64,000 bases of DNA. Source: Sphingomonas sp. Ag1. GTDB lineage: Bacteria > Pseudomonadota > Alphaproteobacteria > Sphingomonadales > Sphingomonadaceae. Under the pieces are notes generated by a model. It ran no database searches. It was given only the letters and a program-made list of their open reading frames with translations, and was not told the origin of the DNA. Position numbers and translations under genes: made by a program. Below, in pieces: positions 54,590 to 63,468 of the stretch (its first letter is position 1; the number at the start of each line of letters is the position of its first letter). The stretch spans positions 16,970-80,969 of the forward strand of contig NZ_LAZX01000081.1 in assembly GCF_000980895.1 (NCBI RefSeq), read 5' to 3'.

Positions 54590-55834
54590 CTAGGCCGCGT
54601 CCGCGCGCGCGCCGATCATCCGCAAATCGACCCCGCTCGGCTCCTGGAAGGCGCGCAGGCCGAACTCGGGCAGGATCGCGATCAGATGGTCGAAGATATC
54701 CGCCTGGATATCCTCATACTCCACCCACATGGTCGTCGCGGTGAAGCAATAGATCTCGATCGGGATCCCCTGCGGCGTGGGGGCCAGCTGGCGCACGATC
54801 AGCGTCATGTCCTGCGCGATCCGCGGGTTGGCGCGCAGGTAATGGAGCACATAGGCGCGAAACGTGCCGATGTTGGTCACGCGCCGCTGGTTGGCGGGGA
54901 TTTGCGCCGCCGGCCCAAGCCTCGCGTTCCATTCGGCCAGCTCCCCGCGCTTGCGATCGATATGGTCGTGCACCAGGGCGATGTCGGCCATCCGGTCGCG
55001 CTCCGCCTCGGTCAGGAACCGCACGCAATTCTGGTCGATGAGCAGCGCGCGCTTGATCCGCCGCCCGCCCGATTCCGCCATGCCGCGCCAGTTCTTGTAG
55101 CTTTCCTGGATCAGCCGGTGGGTCGGGATGGTGGTGACCGTCTTGTCCCAGTTCTGCACCTTCACCGTGTGCAGCGCGATGTCGATCACCGCGCCGTCGG
55201 CATGCAGCTGCGGCATGTCGATCCAGTCGCCGACGCGCAGCATGTCGTTGGAGGTGAGCTGCACCGACGCGACCAGCGACAGGATCGTGTCCTTGAACAC
55301 CAGCATCAGCACCGCCGCCATCGCGCCCAGCCCGGACAATAGCAGCAGCGGCGATTGCTCCATCAGGGCCGCGACGATCAGGATCGCGGCGCCCAGGTAC
55401 AGGACGATCTTCAGCACCTGGACATAGCCCTTGATCGGGCGATGCGCCGCCTCCGGCCGCCGCTCGTAGATCTGGTTGGCGAGGCTCAGCGCCGCGCCGA
55501 TCGCCAGCGCCAGGAACAGGATGATCGACGCCGCCACCACATTGCCGATCGCGACCCCCACCGGCGCGGGCAGGTTGGGCACCGCGCGGATGCCGTAAGC
55601 GACGATCAGCGCCGGCACGATATTGGCCAGCCGTGCGGCGATCGGCGCCGCGCCCTCCACCGGCAGCCGCCGCATGATGTAGCGCAGCGCGATCCGCTTC
55701 ACGACGAAGTTCGCGCCCCACGCGATCGCCCCCAGCAGCGCCAGCGCGATCAGCGTCTCGGCCCAGGCGGGCAGCTGCGCCAGCACGGGTATCCCGCGCA
55801 GCGAGAGGGAAGGGGCGGCGGTCATCGAATACAT
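54590..55834 (-). CDS. MscS-family mechanosensitive channel, YbdG type
   Basis: A 414-residue inner-membrane channel. Four to five hydrophobic segments precede the pore helix GLGAMAAVLMLVFKDTILSLVASVQL and the MscS beta domain VGDWIDMPQLHADGAVIDIALHTVKVQNWDKTVTTIPTH (described in pieces: VGDWI, WDKTVTTIPTHRLI). The insert after the beta domain and IEIYCFTATTMWVEYEDIQ match YbdG (MscM-type), which responds to mild osmotic shock. It neighbours the ectoine and ProP-like genes, fitting an osmotic-stress role. It ends three bases from the kinase stop. Confidence 0.88.
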   Translation of the reverse strand: MYSMTAAPSLSLRGIPVLAQLPAWAETLIALALLGAIAWGANFVVKRIALRYIMRRLPVEGAAPIAARLANIVPALIVAYGIRAVPNLPAPVGVAIGNVVAASIILFLALAIGAALSLANQIYERRPEAAHRPIKGYVQVLKIVLYLGAAILIVAALMEQSPLLLLSGLGAMAAVLMLVFKDTILSLVASVQLTSNDMLRVGDWIDMPQLHADGAVIDIALHTVKVQNWDKTVTTIPTHRLIQESYKNWRGMAESGGRRIKRALLIDQNCVRFLTEAERDRMADIALVHDHIDRKRGELAEWNARLGPAAQIPANQRRVTNIGTFRAYVLHYLRANPRIAQDMTLIVRQLAPTPQGIPIEIYCFTATTMWVEYEDIQADIFDHLIAILPEFGLRAFQEPSGVDLRMIGARADAA

Positions 55835-55897
55835 GGCAATCCTGCCCGGACGATCCGGGTCCTGCTGGGGCGAGGGGGAAGGCGCGGGTGAACGGGC

Positions 55898-57247
55898 TCA
55901 GCCCGCCGCTTGGTCACGCCGCGCAAAGGGGTCCTCGCGCAGCGATCGACCCGCCGTTTCGGGCATGAAGCGCAGCGCGACAAGCCCCACGACGCACGCC
56001 AGCATCATGTAATAGGCCGGCATCATCGGATCGCCCGTCAGGCTGATCAGCCCGCTGCCGACCATCGGCGCCGTCCCGCCAAAGATCGAGGTGGAGATAT
56101 TATAGGCGATGGCAAAGCCGGCAAAGCGCACCGCGGTCGGGAACATTGCCGGGAAGGTGGCGGAGATGGTCGCCAGCTGCGGCACGTACAGCAGTCCCAG
56201 CACGATGAACCCGACGATCGCGCCGGCAAATCCGGTGCCGATCAGCATGTAGAGCGGCACCACCATCACCAGCAGGCCGATCAGCGACCAGCGCCACATC
56301 ACCCGCCGCCCGATCCGGTCGGACAGCGCGCCGGCAAAGGGGATGAAGACCATCATGAACAGCATGCCGATGATCGGCACCAGTAACGCCTCGTCGCTGC
56401 TGAGGCCGATGCGGCGCTGCAGATAGGTCGGCATGTAGCTGAGCAGGGTATAATTGACGACGTTGAGCGCGATCACCAGCCCGCCGACCACCAGCAACGG
56501 CCGCCAATGCTCACGCACCAGCGTGGCGATGCCGGGCGGCCGCCGCTCCTCCATTGCTGCCATTTCCTCGCGGAAGATCGGCGTGTCCTCCATCTTCGAC
56601 CGGACATACATGCCGACCAGCCCGATCGGCCCGGCGATCAGGAACGGGATGCGCCAGCCCCAGCCCTGCATCTGCGCGTCGCCCAGCCACAGCGAAAAGC
56701 CGAGCATCAGCGCCGCGCCGCAGGAAAAGCCGGCGAGCGTGCCGAATTCCAGGAAGCTGCCGAAAAAGCCGCGCCGGTCGTCGGGGGCATATTCGGCCAT
56801 GAAGGTCGCTGCCCCGCCATATTCGCCGCCCGTGGAAAATCCCTGCACCAGCCTGAGCGCGATCAGCAGCGTCGGCGCCCAGACGCCGATCGTCGAATAA
56901 TCGGGGATCAGCCCGACGGCAAAGGTCGCGCCGGCCATCATCAGGATGGTCATCGCCAGCACCGACTTGCGCCCGATCCGGTCGCCGAGCGGCCCCCAGA
57001 ACAGCCCGCCGAGCGGCCGGACCAGGAAGGAGATGGCAAAGGTGGCGAGCGCGAACAGCACCGCCTCCTCGGTGTCGCCGGGAAACAGGGCGGCCGAGAT
57101 GAAGGTCAGGCCGTAGGCGTAAATGCCATAGTCGAACCATTCGACCGCATTGCCCAGCGCCGACGCGCCGACCGCGCGCTTCAGTTCCGAACGGTCGCCA
57201 CCCTGATGGGGCGGCGCGGCGGTATCGGCCGTCACGTGCGTGTCCAT
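55898..57247 (-). CDS. ProP-like MHS-family symporter
   Basis: A 449-residue 12-segment transporter of the metabolite:proton symporter group. Diagnostic segments are GNAVEWFDYGIYAYGL near residue 33, FGPLGDRIGRK-like WGPLGDRIGRKSVL, GFSTGGEYGGAATFMAEYAP and the C-terminal LRFMPETAGRSL. ProP takes up proline, betaine and ectoine in other bacteria. The osmosensing C-terminal coiled coil of E. coli ProP is absent. Linkage to the ectoine operon suggests ectoine or betaine uptake, but this family also includes organic-acid transporters. Confidence 0.85.
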   Translation of the reverse strand: MDTHVTADTAAPPHQGGDRSELKRAVGASALGNAVEWFDYGIYAYGLTFISAALFPGDTEEAVLFALATFAISFLVRPLGGLFWGPLGDRIGRKSVLAMTILMMAGATFAVGLIPDYSTIGVWAPTLLIALRLVQGFSTGGEYGGAATFMAEYAPDDRRGFFGSFLEFGTLAGFSCGAALMLGFSLWLGDAQMQGWGWRIPFLIAGPIGLVGMYVRSKMEDTPIFREEMAAMEERRPPGIATLVREHWRPLLVVGGLVIALNVVNYTLLSYMPTYLQRRIGLSSDEALLVPIIGMLFMMVFIPFAGALSDRIGRRVMWRWSLIGLLVMVVPLYMLIGTGFAGAIVGFIVLGLLYVPQLATISATFPAMFPTAVRFAGFAIAYNISTSIFGGTAPMVGSGLISLTGDPMMPAYYMMLACVVGLVALRFMPETAGRSLREDPFARRDQAAG

Positions 57248-58506
57248 GGTTCACCTGTTGTATCGTCGTGGGGCGCAGGCTCGGGGCCTGCAGGGTCGAG
57301 CAGCGCGGCGACCGGCGTGGTGCGCGGCAGGATCTGGAAATCCTGCTGCTCGGGCGCGGGCACGGGCGCGCTGATGGCGAGACGGCACAGGCCAAAGGCG
57401 AGCGTTCCCGCCGCGGCAAGCCCGATGAAGCCGAACAGGCCGCCCGTCCCCGCCTGGCTCATCGCCGTCGCCGCGCCCATCGGGCCCAGTGCCGCGCCCG
57501 CCGAATACAGCAGCACCAGCTGGCCGCTCGCCGCGACCCGCTCGTGCGACGCCAGCCGGTCGTTCACATAGGCGACGCACAAGGGGTAGAGCGCAAAGGC
57601 GAGGCCACCGAACGCCGCGCCCAGCACGAACAGCAGGATCCCGCCCGGCGCCGTGGCCAGCGCCAGGCTCACCAGCAGGGTCGCGGCAAAGCAGCCGATG
57701 ATGACGAGCCGTCGGTCGAACCGGTCGGACAATCGCCCCAGCGGCCATTGCAGCGCCACGCCGCCCAGGATCACGATGGTCATGAAGCTGGCGGTGCCCT
57801 TCAGGTCCAGCCCGACGCGCCCGGCATAGATGGCGGCGAGGCCATAAAAGGCGCCCAGCATCAGCCCGGTGATGCCGGCGCCGACCACGCCCAGCGGGGA
57901 GGCGGCGAACAGCCGGCGCAGCGGCAGCGAGGCGGCATCCTCCAGCACCGGCGCATGGGTGCGCGTCAGGCAGACCGGGATGATCGCCAGCGTGATCAGG
58001 ATCGACGCCAGCTCGAACGGCACCTGCGGCGCGGTATTGCCTGACCTGAGCAGCAGCTGCCCCAGCGCCTGCCCGGAATAGAGCGCGACCATATAGGAGG
58101 CGAGCACCGACCCGCGCGTCGTGCTGTCGGCGCGGTCGTTCAGCCAGCTTTCGATGCAGATGAAGACGCCCGCCACGCAGACGCCGTCGACCAGCCGCAA
58201 CGCGGCCCACAGCGCGGGCTGCTGGACCAGGGCATAGGTCAGCGTGCTGACCGACAGCAGCGCGACGAAGGTGGCGAAGGCGCGGATATGGCCGACGCGT
58301 CGGACGATCGCGCCGGCGCGCAGCGCGCCGATCACCAGCCCGCCGAAATAGGCGGTGGCGACAAGGCCGATGACCATCGTGCTGCTGCCGCCGCGTTCCA
58401 GCCGCAGCGCGATCAGCGTCGACAGAAAACCGCTGCCCGCCATCATCATGAAGATGGCGGCGAGCAGGCTTCGCACGGGCAGGATGGTCGCCAGCATCGG
58501 TGTCAT
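57232..58506 (-). CDS. MFS transporter (YcaD-like) of ectoine locus
   Basis: A 424-residue major-facilitator protein with 12 hydrophobic segments: LRLERGGSSTMVIGLVATAYFGGLVIG, GVFICIESWLNDRADSTTRG, and GLAFALYPLCVAYVNDRL. The FIxIESWLN motif is typical of YcaD-like MFS proteins. It is encoded between the aspartokinase and the ProP-like gene and overlaps the latter by 16 bases, so it is part of the same transcription unit. Substrate unknown; export or retrieval of an ectoine-related compound is possible. Confidence 0.82.
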   Translation of the reverse strand: MTPMLATILPVRSLLAAIFMMMAGSGFLSTLIALRLERGGSSTMVIGLVATAYFGGLVIGALRAGAIVRRVGHIRAFATFVALLSVSTLTYALVQQPALWAALRLVDGVCVAGVFICIESWLNDRADSTTRGSVLASYMVALYSGQALGQLLLRSGNTAPQVPFELASILITLAIIPVCLTRTHAPVLEDAASLPLRRLFAASPLGVVGAGITGLMLGAFYGLAAIYAGRVGLDLKGTASFMTIVILGGVALQWPLGRLSDRFDRRLVIIGCFAATLLVSLALATAPGGILLFVLGAAFGGLAFALYPLCVAYVNDRLASHERVAASGQLVLLYSAGAALGPMGAATAMSQAGTGGLFGFIGLAAAGTLAFGLCRLAISAPVPAPEQQDFQILPRTTPVAALLDPAGPEPAPHDDTTGEPWTRT

Positions 58507-58516
58507 GCCCGCCGCA

Positions 58517-59959
58517 TCACGCGGCGCGGCGGTCCTCGCTGATGGGCGCCTCGCGCTCGATCAGCGCATGGTGCAGCGCGCGCACCGCGGCGTCGAAATC
58601 ACTGCAATCGACGACGAACTGGACGTCGACGTTGCGGATCTGGTGCTGCATCGCCAGCATCGTCACGCCCGCCTCGCCCAGCGCGGCGAGCGCGTCCGGG
58701 ACCAGCCCGGGGCGCGAGATGTCGCTGCCGATCGCGGCAACCATCGCCACCGGATGCGCGGAAACCGCCGCGTCGGGATACATCGCCTGCAACTCGGCGA
58801 TCGCGCCCGCCACCGCCTCGGCGCTGGCGTTCAGATAATGGGTGATCGTATTGGCGTTGGACGCCTTGCTCACGATCCACAGACGATGGCGCGCGAGCAG
58901 GTCGAGGATCGCGGTGTCATAGCCCTTCACCCCGACCATATCCTGTTCGAAGAACTGCAGCGCCTGCAGCTGGCGGATGCCCGTGACGATCTCGATCCGT
59001 GGCTTTTCCGACATATAGTCGCCGGTGACGAGCGTGCCGCCGTCCTCGCGGTCGAACGTGTTGCGCACGCGCAGCGGGATCCCGCTCTGGCGCAGCCCGC
59101 GCCCGGCGCCGGGGTGGATCGCCTCCATCCCTAGGTTCGCGAGCTGGTCGGCGACGTCGTAGTTCGTCCGCCCGATCTTGCGCGCCTTGTCGACGCCGAC
59201 CAGCCGGGGGTCGGCGCTCGACAGGTGGAATTCCTTGTGGATGATCGCCTCGCGCGCACCGGTCAGCACCGCCAGCCGCGAAAAGGTCATCTCGGTATAG
59301 CCGCGGGCATAGCGCGACACCATGCCGCCCTCGCAGCCGGCATAGCCGGTGACGATCGGCAGCACGCGGGAAAGGTCGATCGCGGCAAAGGCGTCGCCGA
59401 TCCTTTGGTCCAGGCTGCGCAGGTCGTCCTGGTCCCATAGCGTCAGGTCCACGAACTGCGCATTCACGTCGCGGTCGCGCAGCAGCAGCGCGGTGCTGTT
59501 CGCGCTATGCGCCTCGCCGATCCCGGCCAGCAGCTCGCGCACCGTCACCAGCTGCTCCTTGACGCAGAAGCGGCCATGGCTGCGCAGCCGCGCCAGATCC
59601 TCCAGGCACGCACCGACCGATGCGATCCGCCGGTCGACAAAGGCGTCGGCCTCGGCGCGGCTCTCGGCGCGCGCGAACATCGCGGCATTGCGCTCGCGCA
59701 TCGCCGCCTGCACCCGCGCCATCGCCTCGCGCCAGCCATTGGCATCGTCGTCCGCGACGAACCGGCCATAGACGCCCGGCTCGCCGGTCTTCTTGTTCTC
59801 CAGCAGCAGGTCGGTCATCCCGCCATAGGCGGAGACGACGAAGATGCGGTTGTAGAGGTCCGCGCCCGAGCGGCCGGCGATCAGGACATTGTCGAACAGC
59901 GTCGCCGTCGCCGCCATCGACGTGCCGCCGATCTTCTCCACGCTGTGGCCAGCGCTCAT
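58517..59959 (-). CDS. ask: ectoine-pathway aspartate kinase
   Basis: A 480-residue aspartate kinase that makes aspartyl phosphate, the first step towards ectoine. The start VEKIGGTSMAATATLFDNV shows the KxGGTS substrate motif, and MTFSRLAVLTGAREAIIHKEF plus the two C-terminal ACT-like parts (GYDTAILDLLARHRLWIVSK; MLAMQHQIRNVDVQFVVDC) complete it. The sequence belongs to the Ask_ect type found at the end of ectABCD operons, reported to be less feedback-sensitive than housekeeping enzymes. It overlaps ectD by four bases. Confidence 0.94.
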   Translation of the reverse strand: MSAGHSVEKIGGTSMAATATLFDNVLIAGRSGADLYNRIFVVSAYGGMTDLLLENKKTGEPGVYGRFVADDDANGWREAMARVQAAMRERNAAMFARAESRAEADAFVDRRIASVGACLEDLARLRSHGRFCVKEQLVTVRELLAGIGEAHSANSTALLLRDRDVNAQFVDLTLWDQDDLRSLDQRIGDAFAAIDLSRVLPIVTGYAGCEGGMVSRYARGYTEMTFSRLAVLTGAREAIIHKEFHLSSADPRLVGVDKARKIGRTNYDVADQLANLGMEAIHPGAGRGLRQSGIPLRVRNTFDREDGGTLVTGDYMSEKPRIEIVTGIRQLQALQFFEQDMVGVKGYDTAILDLLARHRLWIVSKASNANTITHYLNASAEAVAGAIAELQAMYPDAAVSAHPVAMVAAIGSDISRPGLVPDALAALGEAGVTMLAMQHQIRNVDVQFVVDCSDFDAAVRALHHALIEREAPISEDRRAA

Positions 59960-60888
59960 GCCGGCACCATTTCTGCCAGCGGCTCGGACAGGGGCCCGCT
60001 TTCGACGGCCAGCGGCTCGGCCTTGCCGCGATGCGCCAGGAACCAGGGGCGCGGCTTCTCGACCCCGAACGGCTTCTCCAGCTGGTTGCTCACCGCATTA
60101 TAGACCAAGAACGCATTCGCGCGCGGGAAGGGCGTGATGTTGCCGTTCGACCCGTGCATCAGGTTGCAGTCGAACAGGACCACCGTGCCCGGCTTCCCCG
60201 TCGGCGCGACGATGCCGTGCCGCTGCGCCATTTCGGCGAGGCTCTGCTCGTCCGGCACGCCATATTCCTGCTTCTTGAGCGAGCTGAGATAATGGTCCTC
60301 GGGCGTCTCGCCGACGCACGTCAGGAACGTGCGGTGCGATCCCGGGATCACCATCAGCGGGCCGTTGTGCGGCGTGTTCTCGGCCAGCAGGATCGACATC
60401 GACAAGGCGCGCATCCGCGGCATCCCGTCCTCGACGTGCCAGGTCTCGAAATCGCTGTGCCAGTAGAATTCGCGCCCCTTGAACCCCGGCTTATAGTTCA
60501 GCCGCGACTGGTGGATGTACACCTCGTCGCCGAGCAGGAACCGCGCGACATCGGCCAGCCGCGCATCGCGCGCCAGCCGCGCCATCACCGCGCTTTGCTG
60601 GTGAATCTCGAAGATCGACCGGATTTCGTCGCTCTGCGGCTCGGTGACGATCGTCTCGCGGTCGAGCGCGGCCGGATTGCCGAGCAGCTCGCCCGCCGCG
60701 CGCTGGAGGAAGTCGACCTCCGCGGCCGAGAACAGATCCTCGAGCACGAGATAGCCGTCGCGTTCGAACTGTACCGCCTGTGCCGCGCTGACCGGCGCGA
60801 CGGGGCTCCAGGTGCTGCGGACGACGGGGTCCTGCCGCGGCCGCAGTTCGGCCTCCGCGGCAAAGCGAGAGGGGTAGAGGTCCTGCAT
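59956..60888 (-). CDS. ectD: ectoine 5-hydroxylase
   Basis: A 310-residue Fe(II)/2-oxoglutarate dioxygenase that converts ectoine to 5-hydroxyectoine. The EctD signature is present: FYWHSDFETWHVEDGMPRMR with Fe ligands His and Asp, SILLAENTPHNGPLMVIPGS, and the third ligand His with downstream Arg in NLMHGSNGNITPFPRAN. Length is typical. It lies 57 bases after ectC. Confidence 0.97.
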   Translation of the reverse strand: MQDLYPSRFAAEAELRPRQDPVVRSTWSPVAPVSAAQAVQFERDGYLVLEDLFSAAEVDFLQRAAGELLGNPAALDRETIVTEPQSDEIRSIFEIHQQSAVMARLARDARLADVARFLLGDEVYIHQSRLNYKPGFKGREFYWHSDFETWHVEDGMPRMRALSMSILLAENTPHNGPLMVIPGSHRTFLTCVGETPEDHYLSSLKKQEYGVPDEQSLAEMAQRHGIVAPTGKPGTVVLFDCNLMHGSNGNITPFPRANAFLVYNAVSNQLEKPFGVEKPRPWFLAHRGKAEPLAVESGPLSEPLAEMVPA

Positions 60889-60945
60889 CAGGCGTCTCCC
60901 TTTTATTGGTTCATGTCATGGGGGCGAGGGCGCGCACGCCGGGGA

Positions 60946-61359
60946 TCACCCGGTCGCAGCCACCGGCGCCCGCGCGTCGACATCGGCCGGATAGGCCCCC
61001 GTCTCGTCATGCACTTCATTGCCGGTCACCGGCGGGTTGAAGGTGCAGGCGGTGACGAGGTCGGTCTCCGGCCGCACGATATGCCGGTCATTGTTGTTCA
61101 GCGCATACATCACGCCCGGCTCCAGCCGGTGGATTTCCCCCGTCCCCAGGTCCTCGATCGTGCCCGTGCCCTTCAGCACCAGCACCGCCTCCAGGTGGTT
61201 CTGGTAATGCATCTTCAGCTCACTGCCGGCGAACATGGTGGTGACATGGAAGGAAAAGCCCATGCCATCGTCCTTCAGCAGCAGCCGGGCACTGACCCAA
61301 CCGTCCGATTCCACGTTGCGGTCCGATGCGCGAATGTCGTCGAGTTTGCGAACGATCAT
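60946..61359 (-). CDS. ectC: L-ectoine synthase
   Basis: A 137-residue cupin that closes the ring of N-gamma-acetyl-diaminobutyrate to give ectoine. Family segments are [40 protein letters not shown] (start of the metal site), [19 protein letters not shown] and [14 protein letters not shown]. Length matches known EctC. It sits between ectB (27-base gap) and ectD. Confidence 0.97.
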   Translation of the reverse strand: MIVRKLDDIRASDRNVESDGWVSARLLLKDDGMGFSFHVTTMFAGSELKMHYQNHLEAVLVLKGTGTIEDLGTGEIHRLEPGVMYALNNNDRHIVRPETDLVTACTFNPPVTGNEVHDETGAYPADVDARAPVAATG

Positions 61360-61386
61360 GAATGATCTCCTTTAGGTCTGAAGTAT

Positions 61387-62691
61387 TTATTCCGCCGCGA
61401 TGGCGTGGTCGGCGCGCATGGCCTCGCCCAGCCGCGCCTCCAGCATGTCGAGCCCGTGGCTCAGCACGGCGTCGTCGATCACCAGCGGCGCCAGCACCTT
61501 GATGACCTCGTCGTGCGCGCCGCTCGTCTCGATGATGAGGCCGGCGTCAAAACAGGCCGCCGTCACCTGGCTGGCAAGCTCGCCCGACCCGACGTTGATG
61601 CCGCGCATCATGCCGCGCCCGCGCGTCTCGAAACCATGGCGGTCGGCCATGCGCTGCAAGCGGCTGGCGAGCAGGTCGCCGCGCCGCTGCACGTCACCGG
61701 CAAAGCGGTCGTCCTGCCAGAAATGGCGCAGCGCCGCGGTCGCCGTGACGAAGGCGTGGTTGTTGCCGCGGAACGTGCCATTGTGCTCGCCCGGCAGCCA
61801 CTGGTCGAGCTCGGGGCGAAGCAGCGTCAGCGCGAACGGCAGCCCCATGCCCGACAGCGATTTCGCCAGCGTGACGATGTCGGGCGTGAAGCCCATGTCC
61901 TCGAAGCTGAAGAAGCTGCCCGTCCGCCCGCAGCCGGCCTGGATGTCGTCGACGATCAGCAGCGCGCCATGCGCCCTGGCGGTCCCCGCGATCCGCCGCA
62001 GCCATTCGGGCGACGCGGCGTTCAGCCCGCCTTCGCCCTGCACCGTCTCGACCAGGATCGCGGCCGGCGCGTCGAGCCCGCTCGAGGGGTCGGACAGCCG
62101 CTGTTCCAGCAGGTCCGCGGTGTCGACGTCGGGCCCGTAATAGCCGTCATAGGGCTCGTGCGCGACATGCGACAGCGGCACGCCCGCGCCGCCGCGCTTG
62201 GTGGCATTGCCGGTGCACGCCAGCGCGCCCAGCGTCATGCCGTGGAAACCGTTGGTGAAGGCGATCACCATCTGCCGCCCGGTCACCTTGCGCGCCAGCT
62301 TGATCGCCGCCTCCACCGCGTTCGTCCCGGTCGGCCCGGTGAACATCACGCGATGGTCCATCCCGCGCGGCTTCAGGATCACGCGCTCGAACGTGTCGAG
62401 GAAATCGTGCTTGGCGTCGGTGTGCAGGTCGAGGCCGTGGGCGATCCCGTCGGCCGCGACATAATCGAGCAGCGCCTGTTTCAGGATCGGGTGGTTGTGC
62501 CCGTAATTCAGCGTCGAACAGCCCGACAGGAAATCGAGGTACCGCCCGCCCTGGTCGTCGTGCATCCACACGCCCTCGGCGCGGTTGAACTGGCGCGGCA
62601 TCGCGCGGGCGTAGCTGCGCACGGCGGAGTCGCGGCGCTCATACAGGCGGGTGTCCGGGCGGGTGCCGGACGGCTGTGGTGTCGTGAACAA
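61387..62691 (-). CDS. ectB: diaminobutyrate-2-oxoglutarate aminotransferase
   Basis: A 434-residue PLP-dependent class III aminotransferase that converts aspartate semialdehyde to 2,4-diaminobutyrate. Motifs include YLDFLSGCSTLNYGHNHP, MFTGPTGTNAVEAAIKLAR, IVDDIQAGCGRTGSFFSFE and the PLP lysine in TLAKSLSGMGLPFAL. The N-terminus is some 20 residues longer than many EctB proteins (MFTTPQPSGTRPDTRLYERR). It starts five bases after the ectA stop. Confidence 0.96.
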   Translation of the reverse strand: MFTTPQPSGTRPDTRLYERRDSAVRSYARAMPRQFNRAEGVWMHDDQGGRYLDFLSGCSTLNYGHNHPILKQALLDYVAADGIAHGLDLHTDAKHDFLDTFERVILKPRGMDHRVMFTGPTGTNAVEAAIKLARKVTGRQMVIAFTNGFHGMTLGALACTGNATKRGGAGVPLSHVAHEPYDGYYGPDVDTADLLEQRLSDPSSGLDAPAAILVETVQGEGGLNAASPEWLRRIAGTARAHGALLIVDDIQAGCGRTGSFFSFEDMGFTPDIVTLAKSLSGMGLPFALTLLRPELDQWLPGEHNGTFRGNNHAFVTATAALRHFWQDDRFAGDVQRRGDLLASRLQRMADRHGFETRGRGMMRGINVGSGELASQVTAACFDAGLIIETSGAHDEVIKVLAPLVIDDAVLSHGLDMLEARLGEAMRADHAIAAE

Positions 62692-62695
62692 GGTC

Positions 62696-63289
62696 TTATC
62701 CCCTCTGTTCTGTCAGATTGTGGTGGTCGATCGGCCCAATCCGGGCGAGGAACTCGGTCGCGTGCGCGCCGGCGAAATGCGTCTCGCGGTCGAACATCGT
62801 GCGCCGCTCCAGCGTCGCGGACCAGGTCCGCGCCAGTCGCTGGAACAGCCCCCAGGACGCTTCATTGTCCGCGGTGATGGTGGTGATCAGATGCGTCACG
62901 CCCTGCTGTGCGGGCTGCTGCATCAAATGGTTGATCATCCGGCTGGCCAGCTGCCTGCCCCGGCCCTCGGGCGCGACGGCAACCTGCCACACGAAAAACG
63001 CGGTCGGGTCGGACGGCGGGCGATAGCCGGAGACCCAGCCGATCATCCGGCCCGCCTCCTCGGCGATCACTTCCTCGGCAATAACGCAATGGTCCCCGAA
63101 ATGCTCGCACTGCAGCAGGTTGCAATAGGGCGAGTTGCGATCGAGCGGCGGGCAGGCCGCGATCAGTGCGGTGACGGCAGGGCCGTCGGTGGCTCGGGGA
63201 CGGCGCAGGCGCAGCGTGGCTGCGGCGCCGCCATGATGGTCGTTGGCGGTCGAAGGCGTCGCCTTTTCGACCGTTTCGCTCTCAAGAAT
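62696..63289 (-). CDS. ectA: L-2,4-diaminobutyrate N-acetyltransferase, non-canonical start
   Basis: A GNAT acetyltransferase that makes N-gamma-acetyl-diaminobutyrate. The conserved domain reads LRLRRPRATDGPAVTALIAA, CPPLDRNSPYCNLLQCEHFG, GWVSGYRPPSDPTAFFVWQVAVAPEGRG and TTITADNEASWGLFQRLA. No ATG, GTG or TTG lies in frame between a TGA at 63295-63293 and this domain; the first GTG (63070) would delete the front third. An ATT at 63289 has GGAG six bases upstream and gives 197 residues, a normal length. This is taken as the start with reservation; a sequence error near the start or a CTG start near 63214 are alternatives. Confidence 0.85.
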   Translation of the reverse strand: MLESETVEKATPSTANDHHGGAAATLRLRRPRATDGPAVTALIAACPPLDRNSPYCNLLQCEHFGDHCVIAEEVIAEEAGRMIGWVSGYRPPSDPTAFFVWQVAVAPEGRGRQLASRMINHLMQQPAQQGVTHLITTITADNEASWGLFQRLARTWSATLERRTMFDRETHFAGAHATEFLARIGPIDHHNLTEQRG

Positions 63290-63383
63290 GTTTCACTCCA
63301 TGAAGTTATAAGCGCACGGCAATGCAGCGCTGCTCGCTAAAAACCTAAGCCCCTTTGGCGCAAGCACAACCCCGTTCAGCAAA

Positions 63384-63408
63384 ATATGTTTCATCGGGTG
63401 AAACATAT
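63384..63408. promoter_or_regulatory. perfect inverted repeat between ectA and ectR
   Basis: ATATGTTTCA (63384-63393), TCGGG, then TGAAACATAT (63399-63408): a perfect 10-bp inverted repeat with a 5-base spacer in the divergent promoter region. Length and position fit the operator of a MarR dimer. It lies 61 bases before the ectR start and 95 before the ectA start. Confidence 0.75.
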
Positions 63409-63468
63409 CGCAATGAATATCGTGAAAAATGCCGCTTGCAGCGCGCGCGCCGGGCGCTACGCGGCGAC

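Noticed and set aside
63355..63468. Longer N-terminus for the MarR regulator starting at 63355
   Set aside because: It would encode the perfect inverted repeat, and the added residues do not look like MarR proteins.
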